DNA from: Rhynchonema sp. JSB1_4
Taxonomy: Eukaryota > Nematoda > Chromadorea > Monhysterida > Xyalidae
Reading direction: 5' to 3'
Length of the DNA: 64,000 nucleotides
NCBI GenBank assembly: GCA_030248065.1
Contig: JASAMV010005397.1
Span: 62,001 to 126,000 of the forward strand
Made by a program: the position numbers and the translations under genes
Notes under the pieces: model-generated
The model's database searches: none
Told to the model about the DNA's origin: nothing
What the model saw: only the letters and a program-made list of their open reading frames with translations
Shown here: piece by piece, positions 31,401 through 43,139 of the stretch
Layout: each line of letters opens with the position of its first letter
Numbering within the stretch: the first letter of the stretch is position 1

Positions 31401-34220
31401 TCATGTACGAACGTATAATGAGTTGCACACACTCGCTTTTTTGCTGTGCGCACTTTTCAGCTTCATGACTCGTTATTTTGGGCTGGTCTAAATTGAACTT
31501 CCAACATGGAAGTGCAGTCACTTATATTTCTGGTTTTGGTACCCGACTTCAAACCCAGTGTGGGAAGGAATGACCATAATTAAACAACGCATCCCTTATA
31601 TGTGTCCGCACGCAATACATAGGTGTCCGATTGGGGGTGACCAAAACATGCACCGCGGGTTGCACCCAGCCAGTTAACCTATTTTGTTGTAACTTCACGC
31701 CTGCGTGTTTCAACAAACCATGAAAAGTCATTTGCACCTGGATAGTCGATTGTGAGATTGGACTGTTATGACGATGATGCAAACTGTAAATTATGACCCA
31801 TAGTGAACACCGTCGCTTGGGGATGGTGGGTGACATTGATAAGCGCATGGCTCTGGCTTTAAAATATGACGTGTGATTCTTTGAGCTGTATGTACATACT
31901 ATACGTGCGTATGAAACTGGGCCGAGTGGGCATAATCGACCTAACACGATGTTTGCTGGTTATTTATTGTTACCACAACACGTTTTGGATCACCCAAGTG
32001 CTAAGTAAAGACAACACACAAGTGTGACGCACGGCAAACGTGGAGAAATTCGGGGAGAATTCCAAGGCCTTTACCAATATGATGTATACATGCATTAAAC
32101 TGTACTGTACATGTCCAAGGATAGGTCATGGTGTGAAAATGCGAGACGATCCGATAGCTTACATAATGTAGCTGCCTTTCTTGGTTGGTCCTTTATGACG
32201 TGCCATGATCAGCAAATGTTGAACAAAGCATCCATCTTACATCTACTTACAGTACTGGTAGTGGTACACTGTACACGTGTCCAGCACGTTATTTGGTTGC
32301 CCGGCTCTTGCGGTGCACCAGGTCATCGTCAGTACGAATGGAAAAGATGGCCACCAAGGTGTGTCAGGCCTGACACCAAACCACATATTTCACAACATTA
32401 ACCGCCCGTCCGCTCACGTTTCAGCCGGCCCCACCTTCGACCCCCTCAATCAGCAGCAATAACAACAGTGACGGGGACGGTGTGGTACCAAATGCATCAG
32501 TGCCCCCTATTCTGGTGGCACATCGTGACAAACAGCAGCGCCAACAACAACAACACGTGCAGGAGGACACATACAGTACCACCTATGCATACCTGCCCTC
32601 ACATCGGTCGTCGTTGAGCGTCGACAGTGGATGTGGACTGAGCATTGTGAGTGGATGGCTGATGTTTCATTTTAACATTGGTGATTGAATACCCATTGTT
32701 AAGACTGTCTTGATTTGACTACAAAAAGAATGGTGATAAAATAAACATGGAAAATAAGCGCCGGTGCTTATGCAAAGTTGATGTACCGTTGAGCACGGTC
32801 CGCACACTATTTCGACGTAATGAACACATATAGTATCTGCTTTTGCCCAACATTCACCTAACCGTATCGTTTTGCACCAAGAATTCAACAAGAGGTCAAC
32901 CAATCCATTTCCAGGTGAGCGCCAAACGCAAAGACTCGCACGATGATCAGCTGTCGGTTGCCACGTCATCAATCGTCGGCCCGGACGAGTCCGTCTCGCA
33001 GACACAGGGACCCGTCACACGACTCTCGCCCAAGGTGGCTTGCACCCTCTTTCAGTGTGATTTGAATCTGAGACTATTGATCATATTTTTCATCGTGGAG
33101 CATTTTTTTGGTATGACTGACACGGGAATATGGTCACCCACCCGACCCGTCACAGCTGGCTATGTACGTGCAGTAGTCAACATTCAATGGGCAGTCACAT
33201 TTTGATGGAGTGTCGGTTCCGCTCTGATCACGTGATGTTCTTATATTTACATGTTTTATGGACGTGATATTTCGAGATTTACTGCCACAATTTTCGACCG
33301 GTGTAAAAGTTATTTGGTTCTCAGTGACGATAAATGAGCTGTTCAAAATGAGTGACATGTGGAAAAGTCACGTCGAAAAAGGCTGGACCGAGCAATCACT
33401 CAAGTTTGATGCCTAACTCTTGTCATACATTTTGCAGATATGCCCAGCGGCACCGGATCGCACCTACCCAACCATCCGCAGTTGCTACTCCAATTGTTCG
33501 ACGCTGAAGGCAGCCGGCACGCGTCCGTGGGTGTCCAACACGATCAAGAACCTTCGCGAACCGCCACCACCGACCAGCAGCACTCACCAGCCACTTCCGG
33601 CGCCCAAAGCTGTCGTCGCGCCACCCCCAACGAAGCCCAAGCCGGCCACCACCCAACCCCAACAACAACAGCCCCCATCCCCGATCTACCGCGCCAGTCC
33701 AGCGGTGGTCCGCTACTCGCCGCCAACGGTGCGACGCGGTGATGGTGATGGTCACGTGATAGAACATCGACCGGTGATTGGCGGCAGTGCCACGTTGCCG
33801 ACACCGATGCGCGCCAAAATCATCAACATTGGCGGAGGTGGCGGAGGAGGAGTGGTGGTCCCATCGAACCACCACCATACGGGACCGCCACCAGCAGCCA
33901 ATTCGAGACCGCAATCGGTGGCGGCGCCGAGCTGGGACGACGTGAAACGCATGCTCGACATCAAGTTCGACCCTCGTCGGCGCTCCACCGCCAATCTGCT
34001 CCGTGCGCAGTATCTCGGCTGCACACTGCGACACCACATACCGGAGGAACCCGAACCAATCCAGGGATCCGCCGGAACCGCGCCGGAACCGAAACTGGTG
34101 CGAACCCATAGCGGCAATAGTGACAAGACCGATATCACGATTGGGTCGTCCATACCAAACACTCCGGCATCGACCAGGAAGCAACGCCACAAACAGTGGT
34201 TTGAATCGGAAAACTTGTAA
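28402..34220 (+). CDS. Unrecognised P/Q-rich protein with short N-terminal coiled coil, 5 exons
   Basis: Exons 28402-28557, 28802-28915, 32425-32646, 32915-33034 and 33438-34220, all phase 0, give 464 aa. I do not recognise the family. The N-terminus (MLSSGTEFESSSTTSS) leads into a charged helix, RVKERLEACRLGMVKLQALR, likely a short coiled coil. Exon 3 is Q-rich and has a Ser-rich LSVDSGCGLS patch. Exon 5 has RPWVSNTIKNLREPPPP, long Pro/Gln and Gly tracts, and a charged block WDDVKRMLDIKFDPRRR that looks folded or motif-like. It ends WFESENL. No signal peptide or membrane segment is visible, so it is probably a cytoplasmic scaffold or regulator (inference). ATG 28402 sits in a run of A and is the first Met of the open exon. 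The first exon could extend upstream. Intron 2 is 3.5 kb and carries MITEs. Confidence 0.72.
29025..29624. mobile_element. Long foldback element, GGGTGATATTTTTGAAACGG ends, copy 1
   Basis: It starts GGGTGATATTTTTGAAACGG and ends with the exact complement CCGTTTCAAAAATATCACCC. Inverted arms of roughly 200 bp cover GTCAGTTGGGTGTAA, AGCTCGGTGTGA and GTTTCTAAACGAAAGGT. A 3-bp duplication TAT flanks it (29022-29024 and 29625-29627). A second copy is at 57997-58607. Confidence 0.85.
29640..29925. repeat. Interspersed repeat, copy 1 (second copy at 63437-63715)
   Basis: The two segments share ordered blocks in direct orientation: CGGCTCATG with CACTTTTT, GCATGCAGC with CCATTTT, the ATAACACTT region, and AATAACTGCGGAGAAT or GGATAACTGCGGAGAAT. 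Both end near TGTTGAGTG and GGATTGCC. They have diverged strongly. The right border joins the GCCATGAGCTGGTGGA end of the 3254 MITE family. Confidence 0.6.
30353..30821. mobile_element. hAT-type MITE, CAGGGTTGGGC family, in intron 2 of the 464-aa gene
   Basis: The left end is CAGGTTTGGGCAAAAAACG and the right end is GCCCAACCCTG. A perfect 8-bp duplication CCTATAGG flanks it (30345-30352 and 30822-30829). The interior is homologous to 13649-14087 in inverse orientation. Confidence 0.88.
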
Positions 34221-34331
34221 TCAATATTATTTTTGTATTTTTTTGGATATTGCATATAATGTTTTATGCGCAATTGACTGTTGTGATATGCCTACGCTAG
34301 TTTTGTGATACAGTTCTTTTGTAACGTATAC

Positions 34332-34523
34332 AGGCAAGCTACGCCAACACGAGCCCGATTCGAAGGTGTGGTGTGTATTGAAAACCAATAGAAAGAGAAA
34401 ATCATCGTGCTCCATTTTGTATTCTTTAACGTGTAAATTCCCAAATCAGCAGCCACGTATGAATGTTTCACTATTCTGCCAGCTGCGAAATCGGGCTCGT
34501 GTTGGCCTTGGCATAGCTTGCCT
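34332..34523. mobile_element. Palindromic MITE with CCAACACGAGCCCGA arms
   Basis: AGGCAAGCTACGCCAACACG on the left faces its near-complement, CGTGTTGGCCTTGGCATAGC, on the right. The inner part (AATAGAAAGAGAAAATCATC, CAGCAGCCACG, CTGCCAGCTGCGAAATCGG) matches the 46587-46788 element in inverse orientation. Confidence 0.65.
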
Positions 34524-34663
34524 TTACAAAAACATAACCCAGGTCCGCCCATCAGCTCGTCCTGGCTCCCGCCCGCCTTTCCCCTCCCTCGAAAAAAAAA
34601 CCCGCCCCACAAATAACATAACCTATACGAAGTGCCATGAGCTGCTGGACGGACTACATATAT

Positions 34664-35026
34664 GTATAGTCCACCCACGAACTCATGAGAAACTCACTTA
34701 TTTTGAAGTTGACTTGAACGGATCCAATAATGTTCCGGTTCCACGTATTTCGGAAATGAAAGAAAGAGAAACGCACGTAAAACACGCTCTCCACCTCGGT
34801 GCGTAAATTCCCTTTTGACTCCCAAAACATTTGTGTGTTGAACGACGTTGCTGTTTGCGTAAGCACGCAACAAATTGAGGTCAGCCAGCTGGAACTTGTC
34901 ATCATGTCTCTCGGCCCAATCTCTTTCTTTTGTTTGCGAAAACCCGTGTAGCCGGCGCATTTTTGAATCTGGCCAAGCAAGCTTTAAAAAAGTCGTCTCG
35001 TCATGAGCACGTGGGTGGACTATACA
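34664..35026. mobile_element. Foldback MITE with GTATAGTCCACCCACG ends
   Basis: It starts GTATAGTCCACCCACGAACT and ends GAGCACGTGGGTGGACTATAC. Directly upstream, 34630-34657 carries the opposite end of a related element (GTGCCATGAGCTGCTGGACG), so two family members abut head to head. Confidence 0.65.
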
Positions 35027-35739
35027 TACCTCAATATTGCAGTGTTCTTTGAATGCGTCTTTGCGTTGCTCTTTTATTGTGGATAACATAATCACGCATG
35101 GCGGAATAATTTTGTCCACAACCTTTTGAAATATTTTATGTTGGTATGAGTGACCTAGGCAGATATTGTGCCCTTAATCTGCATTTTGTTCATGAAATAT
35201 TGGAATCCTCGAAACCGTCTCCAGAAGCAGCGCCCTCTTTCACTGAGTTCTCTACATTTAGTCTGCCTGAAGGGTGCTCAAATGGTAGCTTTACTAGGTT
35301 AAAGACGGTGTGTACCACGCATAGATAACTTCAAAGATACAACATTGCACATTACAAACATTTACGAACTTCAATTGTGCCAAAATTAGGCTACGGAGGA
35401 TTTTCGGGCACGGGGAGCTCGAATATGAGTCAATATCTTGCTTGGTCTCGTCATTTTGGGGCCTAAATCCAAATACTTGGGTGCTGACTGGGCCCAGATT
35501 TCTGGGTCCAGAGTATGCGGACCAATGTAATTAAGCCCACACAGACGGTCGGTACACCAGGTCATCGTCAGTGCTAATACGTATACATTATAGGTGGTCG
35601 TGGGAACAATGCAGGTTCTACAGTAATTTGTATATGAACACCGGTATGCAGGGTGTATGTATGATACCGCACACAATGTTTTGGACACTTTTCATTTTCG
35701 CGGCTTACAATATTATACCTGTTATATATATTATAGAGC

Positions 35740-35795
35740 AATATGCCCCGGTTAGGCGGAGGACCTGGGTTCGAGCCCCAGTCGAAGAAAGCCAT
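35740..35795 (+). repeat. tRNA-like fragment (B box only)
   Basis: GACCTGGGTTCGAGCCCCAG contains a good polymerase III B box (GGTTCGAGCC) in a small T-arm-like hairpin. No A box, D arm or acceptor stem is visible, so it is a tRNA-derived fragment or SINE remnant rather than a functional tRNA. Confidence 0.4.
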
Positions 35796-36788
35796 TTTTT
35801 GTTCACAAAGGATTTTGGAATGTATGCACATGCGCTCCCCGTTATTATTGTATTATACCTACACTTGCAATGTTTTGGATGGCCGACGTTAAACAATGCT
35901 CATGCCTTGGTGGCCATGCACCTTAGCTTCGCTGAGTATGTCAACACAGATTAACCATTAACAGAAGACACAACAAACCGTGGCTCACCATACAATAACA
36001 AAAAAAAACAATGCGTCCCAAATCGCTGATCAGATGCAGGCGGGAGTAATAACGGGTCTGATGTGGGAGGGCGCGGGCACCATAGTTACACTCAACAAGC
36101 AAACAATGCCGCAGTACATTGCGCTGAAATTAGCTCAGCTCAATATTCGGCTGATCAAGCGTCCAAGCCGGAAGTTTTTACGCATGGTGCCTCACGAATT
36201 GAGCCCAAGGAGGCTTTAAGCGGACAATTTTCCACTTAGAGGCCCCTCGTGACTCCAACATGGATTGATTTCCTCTCGACCAATCGAAAGGATCCAACTT
36301 GCTTAAACCACAGCACATCAACCAAGATCGAACTATAGCGTTGTTTTTTTGTGTTTCATCACGTTGGGATGAAAACCTCAAAATCACGCTAAAATATGAT
36401 CGAGAACGAGAAATGACAAAATGCTGTTCTGAAATTTCCATTAAGGGGCCCCGGGGCTTCAAGGGGAAACTTCGGTATATCGTCTGGTAGTGGATAATTA
36501 TTGTGCGACGGTTCTGTTCCGGGGAACAGGTACAGGCCCGGCCACTAAGGCCCGGCCGGTTCAGCCCCGGCTGGAGCTTAAGCCTAAGCATATAAATGGG
36601 TCAAATATGTATGCTGGGCCTGAATCGGCCGGGCCTGAAAAACTGGGCCTGAAAAGGTCGGGCCTAAAACTTCCTGAACTGAAAAGTCGCGGAATAGTGG
36701 ATAATAGCATTACCATATGTATTGCATAGACCATGGCATTACAAATTACAGTAGTGCACCTGCTGCATCTGCATGTAGTATGTACTAT

Positions 36789-37406
36789 CAGGGTTGGGCA
36801 AAAAAAATTTTTAAAAAAAAAATTTTTTTTAAAATTTTTTGGGGGAACAAAACGTTCTAAAACGTCCAAAAATGGCCTTTTTGGGGGTTATTTTTTGTCA
36901 TTTCTTTCTCAAGGGTCGAAAAATTTTCTTCACAAAATCACCTTTGGGGCATGTATTTGGTACCTAACATACCCCAAATGATGTTATTATACCTTCCCGT
37001 GATACATGGGACACAGTATGCATGTACCTACATGGTACTTCGATGTCATGACCCATCAGGTCGGTCATATACGACCGATTCAGCTACCCGACAAGTATTT
37101 CTGCAGCTTATATTCTCAATTCTGTGTGGTTTATAAGTGAATCTTGCTTATTCGGCCACAAACTGTTGTGTCCGATACCACAGACCAGCAATCATCGGTC
37201 CATATTAAGCACAGACTGTTGGATCGCACCGAAATCACGTAAACACTCTTCATAAGTGATGCAAACCAAGTTACAAAAGTGACTTGTCAATTAAAGTTGC
37301 ATTTTTTCGCGATTTTGCGCGTTTTTTAGGCAAATTTGGCAAAATTTCCCTGAATCTCAGACTTTTAAAAAAAACTTGTTTAAAAAAAATTTTTTTTCCA
37401 ACCCTG
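36789..37406. mobile_element. hAT-type MITE, CAGGGTTGGGC family, copy 3
   Basis: The ends are CAGGGTTGGGCAAAAAAA and TTCCAACCCTG. A perfect 8-bp duplication TGTACTAT flanks it (36781-36788 and 37407-37414). The subterminal poly-A/T is typical of this family. The internal sequence differs from the other two copies. Confidence 0.87.
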
Positions 37407-37538
37407 TGTACTATAGTCGAAAATTTACAGCTCGGACTGAGCGATGGATGGTTTTGGGTTGGACTGGTTTTCCGGCGTATAGGCTTTAGCTTATTAGGGC
37501 CGTGCTTGGTTGGTCTGACTCGGATTGACGCCTTGGGC

Positions 37539-39515
37539 ATGACGAATTACTCTGAAACATCAGTGATGCGTGTGGACAGCGGCAGGCGGCTGGGCGTGAA
37601 GCTGCCCACCATACCAGCATGCGACCTGCTGCAATATTTGATAAACGAGCTGATAGGGCAGGTTGGCCAATTTCGTACTGTACACCCGTGAACAACCATG
37701 TTAGCTTTATTACCCAACTGTGGGGTGTTTTTTTATTAGGGCAGACTTTGGTTGAACACGGAAACCGGAATCCGGAAATACATTCCGGGAAACGCAAAAA
37801 TAAAAAAATTCATCCGGAAATCGGAATCTGGAAATATTTCCGGATTTTTGTTTCATGTTTAACCTAAGTCCGCCCTTACCAGCTGAGTGAACGGAGTTAC
37901 GGTTGCGGGATGAAGCATTATGATGAACTTTGCTCAATGTTTGTGAAGTTAAAAATGACGGCTAATCCTCTTGTCATCAACGAAACTCGTCAACTCAAGC
38001 TGCCCTGAATGAGCGCAAGAAAAAGTATATGTGTGCATGGCACCAGAGGTGCCTTTGATGAGTTGACCATTTGCGCTGACGACATGAAACCAGAACAAAT
38101 GAAATGAAGTTACAAACTGTGAATTGCTAATTATTCCCTCACAGCAACCGCCGATGACTCCTGCACCTGCACTCCCAGTTCCTTCGAGCAAGCCAACAGG
38201 TGAAACTTTTGAGCCATGAGATACAATGCAAAAAAGTCGACACTTTTTGCACATTTCAGAATCAAGGAAGGATTCAACTTTCTCATTCAAGTCGGCCAAA
38301 CAGTGTCACCCACAAAAGAAGTTCCGTAAAAGACGGACCGTGTTCACCAAAACACAGGTTGACTAACACTTCAGTATGCCAATAAAAATATGAAACGCAT
38401 CATAAACAAAAAAATACGTTTTATCTTTTAATCTTTTTCTGCAGTTGCACCAACTGGAGCTACGTTTTGCCCAACAGAAGTATTTGCCAATCGCAGAGCG
38501 CAACGAGTTGGCACGCAGTTTAGATCTGTCGTGGGCGCAAGTGAAGACTTGGTTTCAAAATCGAAGGTTCTAATATTTTTGGAATTTGTTTTCTTTCATT
38601 TCGGATTTTTAGATGATTTTCTAGTGTCTCAATTGCAGGACCAAGTGGAAACAAGTTGAACTGCGAATGCAGCAGGGTTGGATTAAAAAATTTTTTTATT
38701 ATCGAACTTTTTTTTTAAAAAAACCTTTTAAAATTTTTTTTAAATCACTTTTTTTTTATTCCGGACCCCCAAAAAATTGGTTTCTTGAGGAATCAAATTT
38801 CTGAAATCATGTTAGTAAAGTACGTTTTGAGGGACACTAAAGAGAACTTTTCCACTGACTTGGATGTTTACGTAATCACCTGCGATCTAATCCCTTTTGG
38901 TCACGACTTTGAGAAATTCGAAGGTAATGTGTGTGTGTGTGTAATGTGGGTATACATACTGTATGTGACAAAGGGAAGACCAACCTTCTGTTTGTGAATT
39001 TGGGAATAAATTTGAAGAGAGATAAAGACTCACACCATAATCACTTTGTGTCACAAAAGCGACAAATAGCTAATCCACACAACTGCAAACAGGCGAGCGA
39101 CGTGGAGTGTGTCGATAGCTTACGACACGCTCAATAACTGTACAGTATACGGTATGGGGTGTCCTATATTATACATGCAGCTATTGTTGGGATGGGAACT
39201 GTATGAGTCCATCACAACACCATTTTAAACTGAAATATAAGCGCCGCAGGCAATTTTTTGAGAAACATGGGCAATAAAACACATGAAAACATGCCTTTTT
39301 ACCTCAAAAAAGTCAGAAAATAACGAAAAAAAAGTGAAAAAATAATAAAAAAAGTGGACTTACTTTTTAAAATTTTAAAATAAAAAAAGTGGCCAACTTT
39401 TTTTTCAAAAAAAAAATTTTTTTTTTACAAAAAATTTTTTACTTTTTTTTAATCCAATCCTGGAATGCAGACGTTGAACAAGCACAACTCGCTACAACAG
39501 ATTACGCGCGTTTGA
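37539..39515 (+). CDS. NKL-type homeobox transcription factor, last exon interrupted by a hAT MITE
   Basis: Exons 37539-37661 (less certain), 38145-38199, 38260-38357 and 38445-38566, then 38639-38672 and, beyond the transposon, 39471-39515. Without the transposon this would be 158 aa. The homeodomain starts [10 protein letters not shown] in exon 3, continues [15 protein letters not shown] in exon 4 and has recognition helix [10 protein letters not shown] plus TKWKQ in exon 5. The spacing is that of a 60-residue homeodomain. [14 protein letters not shown] and [12 protein letters not shown] are closest to TLX-like NKL members. A 790-bp MITE sits after codon ATG CAG. As the genomic exon reads, the frame runs into the element and stops at 38802-38804, replacing the last 14 residues downstream of the homeodomain by about 43. 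DNA binding may survive. Confidence 0.8.
37739..37875. mobile_element. 137-bp MITE, GGGCAGACTT ends, TTA duplication
   Basis: It starts GGGCAGACTTTGGTT and ends with the near-complement AACCTAAGTCCGCCC, with TTA flanking (37736-37738 and 37876-37878). The interior holds GGAATCCGGAAAT units in both orientations. It lies in intron 1 of the homeobox gene. TTA duplication suggests PIF/Harbinger. Confidence 0.75.
38673..39462. mobile_element. hAT-type MITE inserted in the homeobox coding exon
   Basis: The ends are CAGGGTTGGATTAAAAAA and TTTTAATCCAATCCTG. A perfect 8-bp duplication GAATGCAG flanks it (38665-38672 and 39463-39470). It shares an internal block with 4196-4914. Its first bases supply a possible donor (GTTGGA at 38677). 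The second duplication copy, ending in CAG after a T-rich tract, looks like an acceptor at 39470. Confidence 0.93.
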
Positions 39516-41366
39516 AATAGAACCCAATAATTTGACAAGAAGCTTTTGTTGTGTTGTGTTGTAGTACCTATGTATAGTCCACCCATGAGATCATGACACT
39601 TATTGTCAGCTGAAAAGCTTGGCAGGATCCAGTGATGTGGAGAAACAGTTCTTCACTTCCCAAACAAAAGTGCCATGAGCTGATGGATGGACTATGCACG
39701 TACCAGGTCGGGGACCATACTGACCCGGATTCTTTTTCCTCAGGGGGCCCATTTTATGGACACGATCCATCCTTTTCGGTGGGTTATCGAACTTGATTGT
39801 TATTTGTAGTTGATATGGTTAGTAGTGTAATTTGCACTGCCTACAGTGCATGTGGCTTGTATTCAACTCGTAACTCAGAATAACTCACAAGAAATGCCAT
39901 GCGCATCTACTTCTAGCGCCCACTTGGGGCTGCATGAGGTGACGATTTTGGTGTTGACGATCTCAGTGGACCACTTACAGTCCCTGACGAATTGTGCGGC
40001 CACCCAGCAACGCTCGAGTCTTACCTATAGTAGGTATGTACATGCGACACTTTCTAGTTGCAATCAAAGTAATTTTTCTGAATTTTCGCACTGGTTTCTG
40101 TCGTGCATCTTTATGTCACAACGCCTCTAGCGCGCGAGGGACTGTATCATTTAGTCGTGCATGTTTACTGCTCACTGCATTTTCAGTTGCCTTCATGTGC
40201 TGTTCAGATCAGATCCAAAATGTATATGTACAGTGGCACCGTACAATGAACAAAATGGAGAGCGCAGCTAGGCAGAGAGAAACCAAGCTAATGCTAGTGT
40301 GGTCGACGCAACTGTCTGCAAACGCAGCAAGGTTGTCAACGCACCGGCTCTGACCATCAAAGTGCTTCGTAATAGCAACCTTTTATTTATTTCACAGGAC
40401 TTACTTAGGGCTGTTTTCCTATTATTTCCAAACTGTAGACGTCGCCGCGCATTGACTTGGATTGCAAGCATCCCACGTGTGTTACCGCGATTGCCTGACG
40501 GACAACCAGCCAGCTGCGTTTGCACGAATCACAGGCAGTTGCGTCGACCACAATAGCATCAGTCAGGAACCAGACGGGCAATCGTCAATCAGACACACCA
40601 CCCAATGCGATAAGTACAGCATGAAACATTGCACAATGACTATATGATAATTCATCAAAAACCACCTTGATTTTCAGGCTACCCACTATCAACCACTTGC
40701 AGCTTTGAAACATTAAGATTACTGCATGTTTTGCCTGTGATCTGCACGTTGTCGGGCAGCGCAACGGTATTTTCTGGCTTGTCAATTCAGGAAACTTTTT
40801 TGATGGGTTCCCATGTATATATACAGTACAGTAATTGCCCGAGCAGCACTGTGCTAATCAATCTTAACTGCCCGACACGGATAATGAATGAATAGGTCGT
40901 CGAGGGGGGCACCGCAATTGCACTGGCCATCAATCAAAGACCAAGTGTGCAATGGTATGGATCACTGTCAGTAGCCCAGTTTTAGGAAGCTGACGCGATT
41001 TCCGTCCGTTAACGTTAACAATATTGATTATTGAATGGCCCCTAGGAAATGAAAGACACGCACTTTTTGAAGATCTTTGAATCACACGCTGACGAACTTT
41101 CTGAAATGTTAACGTTACCGCGCGAGCATCAAACCAGCTCGTGTTCGTCTTTCCCAATGCACTCGCGCTGACGATGACCTGTTATCTGCGAGAGCAGGCT
41201 CAAACAGGGAAACAAAACATGCTGCCTAACTGTAGTATAATCTCGTTTTTATATTCTCATGTTTATGTTTTGTAAAGCTGCACTGAAAAGTCCAGTTTTT
41301 TGACAGACAAACGAAAACAATAAAAAATTAATTCATTTTTTTCGTAAGACCACTCGACTCGTCATC
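39516..41366. other. Intergenic region, homeobox gene to the first PWPCCQRC gene
   Basis: It contains the 128-bp foldback element 39572-39699 (GTATAGTCCACCCATGAG to GGACTATGCAC) and a diverged mariner-like copy at about 40631-40805 (GCACAATGACTATATGATAA). The remainder is unique sequence with no supported exon. Confidence 0.5.
39572..39699. mobile_element. Short foldback MITE of the GTATAGTCC family
   Basis: The left end is GTATAGTCCACCCATGAGAT and the right end is GCCATGAGCTGATGGATGGA followed by CTATGCAC. These are the same termini as 3254-3601 with a different, shorter middle. Confidence 0.6.
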
Positions 41367-42650
41367 ATGGATTCATTAGCATTCCTTCAATGGCTTGCAA
41401 TCACTACTATTCTTGCTGGTGAGTGACACCATATATTGCGAAACGTTTCTTCGAATTTCGGAGAAAACTTTCTATTATCTAAGAAAGACTTGCCATTTTT
41501 CCATCCAGCTGGCGGCTACTATTTCTATCGTTATCAAATGTCCGCCCTGAACACAGAACCAAGCTCAAGAAGCGCAGACGGTAGCGAGTCATCCGAAAAG
41601 TGGCGAAGAAAGAACAAGAAGAGAAATAGACAAACAAAGAAATCATCGAAATCAACCAAAACTAATCATAAACAACCGTGTAAAGAAGAGAAACACGAAT
41701 GGGAGAATAGTCAAGAAATGAAACAGAAAGAAGAAGTCTATCAGCAGATTTTCGAAACCCCAGTTCGGGAACCGGTTTCGAGTTCAAGTTCCACATCATC
41801 GGTTCCGGGTCCCGGTCTGCACCCGAAGCACACGCCGAAAGCACCCAAAGGTCCCTGGCCGTGCTGTCAACGATGCAGTGATCGGGGCGTGATGAATCAA
41901 TGCAGTCGCAGCTTCACCTGTGAAACATCAGTCACCCAGGAGGTGCAAACCGACCATAATATCCCACCGGACACAGCCGTTGAGCTGCACAATTCCGATG
42001 TTCCCGAGATCATGATTGCACCGCTGGATGAGGAGCAGGACTTGGAACAAGTTGTCGAAAAGCACAAATCGCCCGAAACTGACTCGAAATCCGCACCGAC
42101 CACTGGCAGACCCAATTCATTGTGTCCCGGTCTCATTACGACACTTGAAGTTCCGGGAGGGGTACCGGAACCAGTAAAACTCCATGAACTGCCGCCAGAA
42201 CCGAAACCGTGCACAGCACCAACGATCGAAATCAATAAGAAAGAAGAGCCGATCTATCAGGTGATCGATGTCAATAAAGAACCACCACGACAGCTGGCCC
42301 CCGAACGGCAACAAAAGAAAGAACCTGAACCGAAACTGGAACCCTCACTGGACCTGACGTCGATACCAATGTCATTCGAACCTGAACCTGAGACCGATCG
42401 TGTGCAAGAACTTGAAACATTACCAGAATCTGGCCAGCCACAAACTGGAGCTACCGAATCATCACGCGATCTACCGCCGCAGGCTGAGGTCAGAATTTTG
42501 TTATCTGCACTTTTAAGATAAGTTAGAATCACACGAATGTTTCAGTTGCTGGAATCATCTGAAACATCATCTAATTCGCAAACTCCAACCGACAACGACG
42601 ATACATCGAACGCACGACTAATAACCGACTCACAACCAGCTACACAATGA
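41367..42650 (+). CDS. Membrane-anchored E/P-rich protein with PWPCCQRC module, 3 exons
   Basis: Exons 41367-41418, 41509-42488 and 42546-42650 give 378 aa. The N-terminus is one hydrophobic segment (FLQWLAITTILAAGG) followed by YYFYRYQ, better read as a signal anchor than a cleaved signal. Next come a Lys-rich stretch (KWRRKNKKRNRQTKKSSKS), then GPGLHPKHTPKAPKGPWPCC with QRCSDRGVMNQC, then an acidic Pro/Glu-rich tail. The PWPCC block is almost repeated in the next gene ([20 protein letters not shown]), as is the motif EEPIYQ/KEPIYEE, so the two are tandem paralogues. This copy lacks the DM9-like C-terminus and ends ITDSQPATQ. Function unknown. I know of no named family with this module. Confidence 0.78.
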
Positions 42651-43139
42651 ACCTCTGATGCACAAATTGGTGTCTGAAACTACACCAAAACCATGAAAGT
42701 TGATAAATGTAATTTACCAAGAATTCTTGTTGTGAACAGTGAGCCACAGCGATCAAATGTTAACCTGAATATCGTAAGTTACACGGGACCAGAGCAACGG
42801 ATGTGCATAAAACTGGTAATTTATTCGCGAGTTTACCTTTACTCGTGAGCAATGGAAGAAACCCCAAGGCCAAAAACTGAGTGTCAATGAAAACGGAGCA
42901 GCTCCATTTGCTGCGTAACGCGTAATGACGTACCAAACGCAAGGAATGGCTTACCGTATCGAACCGTAACCCAAACAACCACGGTTCTTCATTTTCTTTT
43001 GCTTATCGAGTTTACAATTTTGTTTCCATTCTTTCATTCATTGATTTCATCGATTCCAAATTCGCAGTCAGCGACTTTCTCAACAAAAGCAAATCGACTT
43101 CAACGATCATCATCATCAACTATTTTTTGAAACATCACC
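42651..43139. other. Spacer between the two paralogues
   Basis: 489 bp with the 3' flank of the first gene and the promoter and leader of the second. No repeat family or extra exon was seen. Confidence 0.5.

Larger units (their letters stand above)
34221..37538. other. Intergenic region rich in MITEs
   Basis: It contains the palindromic elements 34332-34523 and 34664-35026, a tRNA-like B-box segment near 35745, short GGGCCTGAAA tandem units at about 36606-36670 and the hAT MITE 36789-37406. No exon can be supported. A 79-codon frame at 35980 has no recognisable features. Confidence 0.5.

Noticed and set aside
33423..34190. 255-codon minus-strand frame opposite exon 5 of the 464-aa gene
   Set aside because: The plus-strand exon is phase-consistent with four other exons. 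The minus frame is a GC-rich shadow.
35980..36219. 79-codon frame with a protein-like stretch (ASQIADQMQAGVITGLMWEG)
   Set aside because: Short, no partner exon in phase, no known family.
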